A stretch of 64,000 nucleotides of DNA from Brachynemurus nebulosus (lineage: Eukaryota; Arthropoda; Insecta; Neuroptera; Myrmeleontidae), in the NCBI GenBank assembly GCA_035578155.1, contig JAPWDM010000033.1, forward strand, positions 178,501-242,500. Reading direction: 5' to 3'. Shown here piece after piece: positions 14,516 to 26,500 of this stretch (positions within the stretch are counted from its first letter, which is position 1; each line of letters starts with the position of its first letter). Made by a program: the position numbers and the translations under genes. The notes beneath the pieces are model-generated. The model ran no database searches, was not told where the DNA came from, and saw nothing but the letters and a program-made list of their open reading frames with translations.

Positions 14516-15097
14516 CTCCCAGGGATACCTTAGGAAAAGGCCTTCGAAGATTTGCTGCAATTGGCTTAATTATGTATTTATATTTTGTTTTAAAAAATTA
14601 AGGGAATGTTATTCACATGTTGTACCGTAATGTTACCATCGATTAAATATTATAAATTTGTATTATCTATACCGTCTGGAAAAAATCTTAAAAATGGACC
14701 TTTTTATATGTCCAATTAACTTTACCCCCCCCCCCCAAGAAATACAATTTGAACCACAACTTTAGGGGCTGGTTTCACCCCGTAAAAATGGAAGATGGCC
14801 GCTAAAAAATATACGGCATATTTTTTGATATTCTACACACCAGCGAAGTTTCATCAATATTTCGATTTTCATTCTGAGTGCAGCTCCGTGTTAGTGACAC
14901 AACTATTTCTAACAAACTACTAGTGTTCTATAAAATTTTCTGTCGTTGCCAGTCTTCGTTTCTTTAAATCATCACCTTTTTTCAGTTTATATAGTACATT
15001 CATGTTCTCAAAAAGTTTACTTGATATTAATTCAGAAGCTATAAAACTTAGGTAAGTAATTTTATCATATAAAAAATTACATAATCTCATAAGTATA
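14516..15097. other. Intergenic repeat flank, no gene recognised
   Basis: This continues the sequence broken by the hAT insertion and includes a C9 homopolymer run near 14730. No gene was seen. Confidence 0.5.
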
Positions 15098-15470
15098 CCA
15101 ACAGCTCACTATAAAGAACACTTTGGAATGTGAGACAGAATTATACTTCTTACTCTTTTTAACTAATAAAATACCCGTGTACTTATACACCGAGTAGTTA
15201 ACGTAATTAATATCATGTGATAGAAAAGTAAAATGTAACCTTTGCTTTAAGCTGAACAACAAAAAATAACTACAATTCTTTTTTTAGAATGTAGTTACCA
15301 ATTTTATTTTTACCAAAAATTTATTAATCTATGTATGCTTATATTTTCATTGTATGTTGTTGTAAGTCACAGTGAGCAATCTGTACATTGTTGATTTATT
15401 ACCTCAAAAGAGTAAGAATATATAATTCTATCTCACATTCCAAAGTGTTCTCTATAGCGAGCTGTTGCTG
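15098..15470. mobile_element. Mariner-type foldback MITE
   Basis: Inverted arms of about 60 bp: CCAACAGCTCACTATAAAGA and onward against the inverse of ..TCTATAGCGAGCTGTTGCTG. TA flanks both ends. The shared arm contains AACACTTTGGAATGTGAGA. 373 bp, no ORF of significance. Confidence 0.7.
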
Positions 15471-17921
15471 TATTTAGAAATAATTTTCACATTTATTTAT
15501 TCGCGTATTATCGAATAATTCCTTTTAGTAATGGTTACTATACGTTTGTAGAGAGAAGGGGTATTTTAACAATTCCCATGGAAGAAGGAAAGGTATATAA
15601 TATTGTAAAGGAAGGAGCATTTTCCAAAATACTGCTCAACATAATATTATGAATATTAAACGTGCGTATTATGAATGACGTCATTTTGTAAATAAACAGT
15701 AACGGCTCTAATTTAATTAAAACATTGCCATTGCTTTTAAAACAATATATTTAGTATATTTTTCTTATAATTGTGATTTCTACATAAAAACATAAACAAT
15801 TAATTAATTATTTTATTTAATATCTGTTCTATTTGATTCAATAATCAACTCTAATAAATTATTGTATTTTTTCGCGGTGCTTAAAGAATATTATAAATTA
15901 CTATAAACTGAAAACAAAAATTGCTAAAATTAATCGATTATTTACAATTTGTAACTATTTTTGTAAAATGATTATGTTTTGGTTTATAGTTTTCCATCTC
16001 TAATAAGACATATCTTTTTGATAAAAGTAGACACAGCCATAAATAAAACTATATATTTATAAAATTATCATTTTATTAATAAATAAATAAATACGAACAA
16101 AATACACAATCTTGAAGTTAAATTTTTATATGCTCATTAATTTTACATAAAATACGCTATTGAAATGTCACTCTAACCTATATTTTAATTTTTACATAAT
16201 TTTATTTTTTACAATATTATCAAATTTTTGTCGTTATTATCACACATTTTAATTAAAAGACGAATTCCTTAATTACGTAGAATGATTCCTTTTTCGGTAT
16301 TTCCTTTACTTTGTGTAATGTCAAAGTTTTTTTTTTATGAAAAATTTAGAAAAATTAACAAATTTTCGCTAGAAATGGTTGTATTTATTGATAAATAAAA
16401 TATTTACTGACCCAAATATTAATTTTATGGATTGTTACGTTTATTAATATTGTTATGAACTTAAGTTTTTGTAGGGCTCGATCTTGTGTGCTTATTTGCA
16501 CGTGTTTCAGTGTCTATTTACTCTTTTGTTTTTTTATTTTTTGTGGTACATTCAAAGGAAACTACGTATTCATTCTAACATATGTTATATTATATCTTGT
16601 CTCTCTCTTAAGAAATAGTCTCCATCCTTCTTCTATATTCCTAACTTTACCAACGGATGCCTAAGATAAACGGTAAAAACTTTTGCATTCGAACATTAAT
16701 ATAATTATAGTAATTGGAGGACCTTTCAAAAATTTGAAATCAATTACGTTTCATTTATTAGACTTGGAATTAAAAACAAAGTGTCAATAACAGTGGATTA
16801 TTTAACAATTTTACAGTATCTTTCATATTTCACTAAAAAACATGGGCTGGTAAAGATAGGGATTCGTTAACATCTTAACCTATTACTATTTTTTTTATAT
16901 TTTATGATAAACGATTATTTATTTCTTTTTACTAGTAATTTAAGTTTATGGAAAATTTATTTATCAATCAAATCAAAGACTTTTTTTAGTTGATTTTATT
17001 AAAAAAGTTAAATAAAACTAAATTAATTTCGTCTTCATTTTATTCAAATTTGAATCGAAAATTATGGTAAAGTTACGTGGGTTTACGGTATTTTTATTCA
17101 TTTCCCTATTACCTATTTGCATATTTTCTCTGTAGATTAAAAATATATTTTTAAAAATAATAATCATATTCCATAAAATTTATGGGAAATTAATAATTAA
17201 TTTTTATGTGACAAACGTAATTCTAAGGTGAGGCGTAATTTTTATCGGACTTTAATTTTATTCTTTTCCTTATTAATGTGATTCTGGCCTTAAAATAATA
17301 TAAAATCCATCAAGTGCGTTTTGGACATGCATAAAATTAAGGTTCTTTAGGGGCCTGTTTTCACAACTTTTGGAATAAAATATGTATGAAATTGAAATGT
17401 ATATACATATACATTTTGGTAAAATTTTAGGGTTTTATTTTTTGTTTTATAATTTTTGCATAAAACTGTACTTCTTACTTTATTTGTTTATCTGTCACAT
17501 ATACCCAACTCGTCTAAAATTGATTTATTGTTTTTGACTCCTCCCACTGCTTCTATCGCTACTATTTACTCATCGTTATAGAGCGGATAAGATAATTTTT
17601 TATAGATCGGATTAAGTATAAAAAATATAAAAATTATAAAATCAGTAAAATCATTGATCTTATGAATACGAGTATATCAAAACCAAAAACAACAGAATCT
17701 TAAAAATCTTAAAAATAAAAAGCTAAAACTTTTTTTAAAAATTTTATTATGTGAGATATATTAAAAATAAAAAAGGGCCCCAAATTTTATTAAAGTTTTG
17801 TTTGTTTAACTAGATAAGCACGTGTATGTAAACAAAACATTACCTACCATTCACACGATCGGCATTCTTTTCAGTTTGAATAGATAAACTCTTTATATTT
17901 GTTTAACATTTTAAAATTTAA
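15471..17921. other. A+T-rich intergenic, no feature recognised
   Basis: Extremely A+T-rich DNA. The 69-codon frame near 16455-16664 has no recognisable domain or splice context and I do not call it. A palindromic TGACGTCA lies at 15676-15683. No other feature seen. Confidence 0.5.
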
Positions 17922-18339
17922 CTCTTTGTGCTTATAAGACATGTACAGCATGACAAGGTGGTTTGTCCATTAACTCTACCATATTTAAAGGTGTTTTGTC
18001 TGTTGGATCATAAGACATGTACCACATGACACACCGAATGTTGAACTGTAATGACTGCTCATACTTCACATTACATGAATATTTTATTTAATAACTGCAA
18101 ACACATTCATTTATTAGAATAAAATAATACAAAATCACGTTGAATTATCTTTTTAAAATTAAAAACTAATAAAAACAGCATTGAGGACGTATTTAGCGCA
18201 TTTAGTATTCAACTTTGGGGAAACAAGGTTAGAACGTCAAAAGAATCCGTCAAAAAAAGAACGTCGGTCGTTGTCATGTACTACATGTCTTACGAGCCTC
18301 TTTACAACTCACTTTTTTTTTTTGCTTGAGTGCAAAGAG
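17922..18339. mobile_element. piggyBac-like MITE (TTAA target)
   Basis: The ends are CTCTTTGTGC and its inverse GTGCAAAGAG, each flanked by TTAA (17918-17921 and 18340-18343). Subterminal inverted blocks ATAAGACATGTACAGCATGAC and GTCATGTACTACATGTCTTA are also present, and the first recurs in direct orientation near 18010. TTAA with a CYCTTTG terminus is characteristic of piggyBac-type elements. 418 bp, no transposase. Confidence 0.75.
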
Positions 18340-18504
18340 TTAATATCCGTACCTAGCTTACAATTTTTTAAAACTTTTAATTCTCGTACACAGGTACACA
18401 ACTATACTTACATAAAGTGATATACATAATCTAGTTGTCCATTTCATTCAAGAACATAAACAAAAATTAATTTTCGACGACATCCTACATACGTATTAAT
18501 AGTT

Positions 18505-18885
18505 GTGAACAGAGAACAAAGAGAACGAACATTACTATGTCTATACTAGGGAAACGAGCGTAACCACAAAGGATAGAAAATAAACCTCCACTATGTTATA
18601 TATGTGCACGCAGGGTTGTGTGTGTTAGTTCGTTGGATGGTGTGTGTATGGGTGTCTTGCATACATATATACATAATATGTACGTGGTGGTGGTACGTAT
18701 GATGTACGTATACCACGTACATATACCGTGTTAATACGAGAGGTAAACATATGACAACAATTGAAACATACCCATTGAGTGCTGGCAAATGAATGAGGAC
18801 TAAGTAGCCTAAGATGCACATAAATTCCCATAAGTGATTGCAGAAAAGAGATAGATGTATTCGTTCTATTTGTTCTGTGGTTGTG
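18505..18885. mobile_element. MITE family D, copy 2, with a TG/CA-rich interior
   Basis: The left end (ACAGAGAACAAAGAGAACG) and the inverse of the right end (CACAGAACAAATAGAACG) are similar. The right ~85 bp match 1467-1551 closely (GATGCACATAAATTCCCATAAG). The interior at 18600-18740 holds TGTGTG and GTACGTGGTGG runs that produce spurious open frames. Confidence 0.55.
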
Positions 18886-18916
18886 AAAATGTACATACCA
18901 TTGATATTAGAATATA

Positions 18917-19250
18917 CAGGCTGGGCCATTTTAATCTATGCATCTAAATATCTCGCCAGAGGCGCCACCTATCAAAAAATGACTTTTACAAAAGTTGTGA
19001 AGGAGGACATTAAATGGTTACCTTAAATTTGACCTTGACCTTAATTCTCAAGGTCATTTTGAGGTCAAGTCGTATTTTTCAAATGGAAAGACCTATTTTT
19101 TATTTCGGATTTTGAAGGAGCGTGAGATTTCACGTCGAAAATGCTGAATCACTCATTTTAAACGAAATTAATACCGTGAATACAGATAAAAATTTAAAAG
19201 CAAATTAACAAAACTACAAAACTAACACAAACTCTAAACAACAAATGTTT
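18917..19250. mobile_element. Mariner-like remnant, left end only
   Basis: It begins TA-CAGGCTGGGCCATTTTAAT, a typical mariner-like left terminus. It then carries GACCTTGACC and AAGGTCATTTTGAGG blocks like those at the centre of the palindrome (58750-58800). No matching right terminus was found, so this is probably a truncated member of the same broad group. Confidence 0.45.
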
Positions 19251-19254
19251 TTCA

Positions 19255-19400
19255 CTGATTATTACACGATAAATTTGTACTTGTCTAACGAAAATTTGTT
19301 ACCTAGCAATTTAGCGAAGAGATTATTTAACTAAAAATACCCGTCAGCAAAGCTGGAAACAAACAACACTTAGGCAGCAAATTTGAATCTTTGAAAAGAA
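19255..19400. repeat. Repeat C-related fragment
   Basis: It shares ATTATTACACGA.AAATTTG, TTGTCTAACGAAAATTTGTT and CCTAGCAATTTA with 8334-8410. One arm only; the hairpin partner is degraded. Confidence 0.5.
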
Positions 19401-19527
19401 AAAAATTATTTTAAAAAAAATTACATATCTTAATTACTGACTGTTATTTAAAAAATGTTCTTCAATAATTAGGGCAACGAAAAATGTATTTTGACCTTTA
19501 CAGTATACTTTTACTGTAGATCAAATT

Positions 19528-19710
19528 AACTAAAGTTGATCTGACGTCATTAACAAATAAAGCAAAATTAAACGTACCTACATATTTAGGTTACTATAGT
19601 CACTCGAATATAAAAATAACAAAAAGGAAAAGAGACAGAAGACTGGGTACGTCTAATTTTGCTTCATTTATTGCACATATTTGATGACGTCAGACCAACT
19701 TTTTTAAGTT
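19528..19710. repeat. Foldback repeat with TGACGTCA arms
   Basis: The left arm AACTAAAGTTGATCTGACGT.. and its inverse at about 19646-19710 share GCAAAATTA.ACGTACC and the palindrome TGACGTCA (19542-19549 and 19685-19692). It is a ~180-bp imperfect hairpin with no coding capacity. Confidence 0.55.
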
Positions 19711-20820
19711 ATTATTAGACTTGGGAGAACAGTGGTCCCGAACAGAATCGCCATATAAAATATTTTGAATTGGGGGGCTATAAATTTTATTAGAAGGCTG
19801 AGGATTGTCCCCTGGATTTGATGACTAGCCTAAGGAAGCTTTAAAGAAAAAATCAGTAAAAATCAAAAATTACCCATTTTTCATAATTTAATATATAATT
19901 TTAATTTTAAAAATAATTTAAAAAAAATTAATGTTTAATAAGTAAGTGGTCGACTGTAATAGAAATTAATTTAAACGAATTCAAAACATTTATATTGTAA
20001 ACAATATCTCTATTTCCTTTGTGATTATTTAAATAATATGTACATGTCACCTTCTTTATACCTGCTTTAATGTAAACAAAATTGATTGTATTAGTAGATT
20101 GTATCACTCTAGTAGGTCGCTCACAAGATTGAACATGGTTTTGTTTTTGCTTTAGAAAAATATAAAGATATGTATGTACATATAACAAGCAAAATGATTC
20201 ATAATATTGGCAATTAAAAAACACAAACAGACACAAAATAACATTAACGATGTGGTATTAATAGTAAAACGTCGTAAAACTGGTTTTTAAAAAGATTGAT
20301 AATATTTTTATGTTTTATGACAGCCCTCCAGTTCTATTCGTAGGCCCCCAGTACAAAATATTTTATATGACGACTCTGTTAGGGACCTTTTATTCCCATC
20401 TCTGGTTATTATACCATGTTAAAATGGATAATGGATTAAGGTAGAGTTTCTCAAATTTATTTTCTCCGTAAATATATTTCAAAATTTCAAATAAAATGAT
20501 AGATTGTTCGCGGCTACTAACCTAAGATGGCTTCGAAAAATACGTATACTGATCTATGGAATAGGTTAAATTAAATATCTTAAAATAAATACAGTGTTTT
20601 TTAAAAAGTTCGCTTTATCTGAGGAAATTGTTTACTATTAATTTTTTGAAAAATAGTGGGGTTATTTGGTGCCCCCCAGAAATTTATTTCCAGTTTATTT
20701 TAGATGAATCTTTGATGAAAAATAGCGAATTATCAACACTCATGTCACGACTCTATTTTAGATACAAGTACCATCAACGCCACCTTGTATGTATATTAGT
20801 TACACCGCCGGTAGTAAACG
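19711..20820. other. Intergenic, no feature recognised
   Basis: Small open frames of 79-102 codons occur here, but none has a recognisable domain, promoter or splice partner. I see no supported gene. Confidence 0.5.
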
Positions 20821-21214
20821 CAGTGTTAGCAACCCTGAAGAGTGGGATTATTGTGCCAGGGCCGTAAAATTATAGTAAATTTGAAAAAATTATAGTAGAT
20901 TAGAAAAATAATCGTCAGTGTCAATTTTATCACAATATTCATAAATTCAGCGCCCGTACTAGTGGCGACCTTTTTTTTTTTTTTGCTCGCCAAATGTTAA
21001 ATTTTCTATCCTCTCGGCGCCAAACGAAAAACATTTTGAAAATTAATTACCGAAAAATTTGCTTTCCCGGTCTAAAAATGTGGTTTATAAAAATTATAGT
21101 AGATTTAAGAAATTATAGTAGATTTAAGGATTATTGTAAAGGCATGATAGTACATAGTAAAAACGATGTAATTATAGTATGTCTACTATAATTATAGTAC
21201 GGTTGCTAACCCTG
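20821..21214. mobile_element. hAT-type MITE with perfect 8-bp TSD
   Basis: The ends are CAGTGTTAGCAACC and the inverse of GGTTGCTAACCCTG. The duplication AGTAAACG lies on both sides (20813-20820 and 21215-21222). The interior repeats TTATAGTAGATTTA several times and contains two 'GGCG..CC' blocks around a T-run near 20970. Length 394 bp, non-coding. Confidence 0.8.
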
Positions 21215-21469
21215 AGTAAACGACATATTTTTTTATAAAAGACATATGGAGAGTGGCAGGAACAGGATCTAAGCTAATAAAAATATTCAGAAAATTATCA
21301 GAATCGACATACTTATTTACATTACAAATTGTTAAATGTTAATTATTAGGTCGTTTTAACGTAAATGTATTAGAATTTTAAAGAAAGTAACTTATTTTTG
21401 TAAAATAAACAGCGGCCATTAAATATTGACCTAATTTTTTAAATTATGATTTTTTTTCAAAACTAATTT

Positions 21470-21609
21470 GTCCGGTTTTTTTTCCCGGTTATCAGTTAAG
21501 AAAAAAACACCGGTAATAACCGAGTCAAAAAAATAACCGAAAAAAACCGGTTCACCGAAACAAAAAACCGGTTTTTACGGTTAAAACCGGCCGGTTTTTC
21601 CCATCCCTA
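21470..21609. repeat. hAT-like right terminus rich in ACCGGTT motifs
   Basis: A block dense in AACCGG and CCGGTT motifs ends in CCCATCCCTA, the inverse of a TAGGGATGGG-type hAT terminus. No left partner was found upstream, so only a partial element is called. Confidence 0.4.
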
Positions 21610-23206
21610 GACCGTACAATAGAGTTGGAGTACACATTATTGTTTTTGAAGCAAAATCTTCATACTGGTTAACACTTTTTATAATCTATAACCTATAAAG
21701 TATCGATAGTATTGAATATTTTTTAATTTATTTGTATGTGATTTTTGTTGTAATTTAAGACTATTAATAAATATTCTAACAATATTTATATGTATACTAA
21801 TAAATATAACATCAGTAAATATAGAAAAATTTAAATCCAATCTTGTTTAATCATTGATATTCGTTAACACTTAAGGGTGAACTTAAAAAATTTTATACAT
21901 TTTCTTTTTTGATTTTGTATAACGTTCTACATTGTATTTAAAACTAGTAAAAAATTTCCAAAAAATTCTAAGAAAATTTATTTGGCCGGAAAATACACAA
22001 GAAGATCAAAAATATACCTTGTTTTCTTCCATTCCACCGCATAAACTATTGGAAATTAAGAAATGAAATTTTCAAATATGAAAATTGAAAGTGTAATCTA
22101 CGTCCTGACGAAGCCCTTTTTTCAATTTTTTTGTTTCATGTCAGTGCTAGAAGCTGCTAAAAATTTTCATTTTTGTCTAGCTTCTTTTTCGCAATTTACA
22201 AGAATACGATGTAAAATTTAAAAAAAAAACTCAACGTCAGGACGTCAAGTTACATTTGTTCTAGCGAATGAGTCTATTCTAAGAAAAATCTTTTTGAAAA
22301 TAGCTGCGGTGGAGTGGAAATTAGATTTTTTATTTCTGTCCTTACCGCACTGTTCCTTTTTTTCTAACAAAAAAGGCTTCAGTGATAACTCTTGGTCTCT
22401 GTACGAAAGGTCTCTCCATGGATATGTATATGCATGTATATTGTATATGCATGCATAATTATGTGAAACAAAGTCTTTATAGGATGAATGCACCAAAAGT
22501 TGACCAGTAAAGCGTTTTTGTATCTTTAAAATACAGTATCATATATAAACAACTATATACGAATTAATAGAGGACCTACGGATCACTTATCAATTTTCAA
22601 TACTTATTAATAAAGAATAATTTTATTCCGTTGATAAAATTGGTTTAATTTCTGCCGTAAAAAGTGATCCATACACAAATAAAATATTGATTTGGAGATT
22701 TAAAAAAAATACTTTCTAGACTTATTTAATGTTAATAATATAAATCTACACAATTATTCAAAATAATTTGAAAAAGCAAAATAAACTATTTAACGCTTAC
22801 AATGTATCAAACTGTATCAAATTTAAAAGTGTACACACTTGTCACTTGCAGACATTTAAACATTAATTTATTGTGGACTAGCAATTAATAATATAAAATA
22901 AAATAAATTGAAAGAAGCTGTCTTTATAGAAAATAAATTTCTTATTATTTAAAGAAAAATATGAATGGCTTACATTTAGTCCAAACCGAGTTTGGGTACG
23001 TCTACCCTATATATATTTATAAAATTGTCTACGGGAATCTATATAGTGTTGAATGAAATATTTGGATTTGAAATATTTGGATTTTGGAATACCATAATGT
23101 AATATTCAAAGCATACCAATGTTTTTCACATGTGTATTGTATACGTAATATGCGTATGCAATGTGTATGTATATATGTAAAAAGGTCTTTGTAGCACCTT
23201 TAAGTA
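21610..23206. other. A+T-rich intergenic, no feature recognised
   Basis: No gene recognised. ATACGTAATATGCGTATGCA-type alternating sequence occurs near 23140. The short frames here lack support. Confidence 0.5.
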
Positions 23207-23431
23207 TTGGCGACGCAAAGATTCTCACTCGCGTCTATGGTGATAAAATTACAACTAGCATCAAGTAAATATATACGTATACGATTAATGGATGATATAA
23301 AATTTAGTAATCCGTGCATAATTTGTATAGTACATTTTTCTATCGACAAATAAGCGTATACAAAAATTTTTACTTGACACAATTTCTAATTTAAAAAACC
23401 AGGAGCGCTCGTGTAATCTTTGCGTCGCCAA
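23207..23431. mobile_element. Tc1/mariner-type MITE, family 1, copy 2
   Basis: Same TTGGCGACGCAAAGATT termini as the copy at 460-664, flanked by TA (23205-23206 and 23432-23433). It abuts the target duplication of the LINE to its right, so the LINE inserted immediately next to, or just after, this element. Confidence 0.8.
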
Positions 23432-23443
23432 TAAGGAGACCCT
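23432..23443. repeat. Left copy of LINE target-site duplication
   Basis: TAAGGAGACCCT, repeated exactly at 28309-28320 on the other side of the element. Confidence 0.7.
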
Positions 23444-23518
23444 TCTTCTTCCTACGGGTGGGGGGGTCCTGTCAGCCCATGCACTGATTCCCAGTGGAAT
23501 ATTGTGCAATAACCCCGT

Positions 23519-26500
23519 TTACTCATCAGTTATGCGTAAGAGGTCCGCTTCTTTGATGAAGTCAGTTAGGGCCCTTACGGGATCCCGATGAATAGTCTCA
23601 AGCTCTGTACCCAAACCCAGTGTTGAGTGCCTAATGCGAGCCAATGCCTCACATTCAAACAGAATGTGGTGGACTGTTTCATCTTCCACCTCACATTTCC
23701 TGCATACTGGTTCTTCTCTATATATTCCCATTCGATGCAGATGCTTCCTTAGATAATAGTGTCCAGTAAGAAAACCCACTATAGCTTTCATCTTCATTCT
23801 ATCCAGTAGTAGAATTTCGGATGTCAACTTCATGGAAGGTTCTTTAATCATAAGCCTCGCATGTCTTTGCTCTGGAGTATTTCTCCATACTGCAGTTGTT
23901 TCTTTTGTCATGGCTTCAGCAATTTCCCCTTTCGCGGTTTTAATCGTTATCCCACAGTAGGGTTCTGGGCTGTAGTCATCTTTTAATGCACCTTGCTTTG
24001 CAAGTTTGTCAGCTTTCTCATTGCCATCAACTCCCACGTGGCCTGGTACCCATATCAGAGAAACTCTGTTCTTGCTACCTAGTTCTTGTAGGAGTTCCCT
24101 ACATTCCAGGATAAGTTTTGACTTAACCTGAAATGAGTTAATGGCTTTGAGTGCTGCCTGACTGTCACTGAAAATGAAAATATTCTTATTTTCATAAGAT
24201 CTTCTTATATTTTCATAGAGACAGCAAATTATTGCAAACACTTCTGCTTGGAACACTGTAGCGTACTGCCCCAGATGTTGAGATATTTCAACTGCTGGAC
24301 AAACACCAAATATTCCTGCTCCTGTTCGGTCATTTATTTTGGAACCATCAGTGTACCATATTATATCCCCACTTCTATGTTCCATGTTTTCCTCTCGCCA
24401 TTCAGTTCGCGGTGTAATGCTAACTTCAAATGGCCTTTCAAAGAGGTATTTAGTTTCTACAATGTCAGATGGCATTTGTAGAATTTTGCTACATATTTCG
24501 TGAGAGATACTGGTGTGGGAAGACTCATAATGAATCTTGAGCCACTGCCCAGTCTTCTCTAGCCTGTAGGCTGTCATTTTGGCGACTCCACGAATGAAAA
24601 TATCCAGAGGAGTTAATGACAGAATGATTTCCATTGCTTTTGTGGGTGTGGATGACATTGCCCCTGTAATCCCAAGACATGCTGAGCGTTGTAAGCTCTC
24701 CAGTTTGGTCTTTACAGTTTTCTGCTCAGTCTTCTTCCACCACACCACCGCTGCATACGTTATGATGGGTCTGATCGCCATAGTATATATCCAATGAGCT
24801 ATACTTGGTTTCAGTCCCCACTTTTTTCCAAGCACTCGCTTACATCTTAGTAGACCAGTTTTCGCTTGGTTGATTTTGTAGTCAATATGTTGATTCCAGG
24901 TTAATTTACTGTCTAGTATAACTCCCAGATATTTAACCTCCCTCGTAATATTGACATTGTCACTAAATAATGTTGGCGTTTTAAGCCTGTCGAATCCCAA
25001 TCTTTTGCGTGTAAAAGGTACAAGACTGGTCTTTTGAGGATTTATACTCAAATTCCTTTCCATGCACCAGTTACCAACCTTATCAAAGGCCTGTTGCATA
25101 AGATCAAGAATCGTGTTTATATCCATGCCTCTAATAAGAATGACTATGTCATCAGCGTATCCTTGGGCATAGATACCTTGTTCATTTAATTCCGTAATGA
25201 GGTCGTCGACTACAAGATTCCACAGAAGAGGAGAAAGTACTCCGCCTTGCGGACAACCTCTTGTAGGTTTTGCCTCAATTGTTTCTTCATGGAAATTGGT
25301 TTGAATGACCCTATCCGCAAGAAGTGTATTTATCCAGTTGCAGATTATCGGATTAATTCCCCGTTCTAATACTGCGTTGGAAATCGATGTATATGAGGTG
25401 TTATCAAAAGCTCCCTCAATGTCAAGAAAGGCTGCTAAAGCTATTTCCTTGTTTTCCATTGTTTTTTCTATCCGCCCAACTAGATGGTGTAGAGCCAACT
25501 CTGTAGATTTACCTGGTTGATAGGCAAATTGGTTCTTATGTAATGTTCTTATATACCCCATTGTATCCCTAATGTGCCTATCAATGATTTTTTCCATTAC
25601 TTTCAATATGAAAGATGATAGACTAATGGGTCTAAAGCTTTTTGCCTGGTCATAACAAGTTTTTCCAGGCTTAGGTATAAAAATCACCTTAGCTTTTCTC
25701 CATAGATTTGGTATATATCCAAGAGCCAGACTTGCTCTAAAGATTGTACACAGGATTGGGGCAACCATGTATGATGCACTTTGCAGCATACATGGTAGTA
25801 TGCCATCAGGTCCTGGTGATTTATAGGGCTCAAAAGAGTTTATAGCCCATATAATTTTATTTTGTGTGATTATCTGTTTAGCAAGCATCCAATGTTCCCT
25901 TCTCACTCTTTTAAGAGGTCCAATATGGTGCATATCATTGTCAACACTCACTATTTTTGAATTGGGGAAGTGTGTTTCCACCAAAGTTTCAATGACTTCT
26001 TTGCCAGTTCTGGTATAGTCTCCAGAATTCATCCTTAAGGTGCCTACCATATTTGGTAAGTCATCCTTAAGAATTTTATGAAGTCTAGCTCCTTCTGATA
26101 TTGTTTCAATATCTTCACAGAACTTCCTCCACGAATTCCGTTTTGCCCTCCTGACAGCCTTGTTGTATTCCATGAGTTTGCATTTGTATTCATGCCACTC
26201 ATCAGTCTGTTTAGCTCTTCTAAAGAGTTTCCGAACAGCTTGTCTCTGCTTGGCAAGTTCATTGCTCCACCATACGCAATGATGTTTAACTTTCCTTGAC
26301 AGCAGAGGACTGTTATTTTGGTATGACTCAGTTAGCGCCTGATGTAAGGTCTCTGATGCTATTTCTAAGTCATATGTGTCTCTAACTTTAGAAGGAGAAC
26401 CATTTAGATATCCTTGGAGTTCCTCCCTGTAACTAATCCAGTTCGTCCTCCTTGGATCTCTAAATATCCTCTCTACTACTGTATCAGACTCTATATTAAA

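Noticed and set aside
24248..25520. Several + strand ORFs of 70-90 codons within the LINE
   Set aside because: They are antisense shadows of the ORF2 coding sequence.
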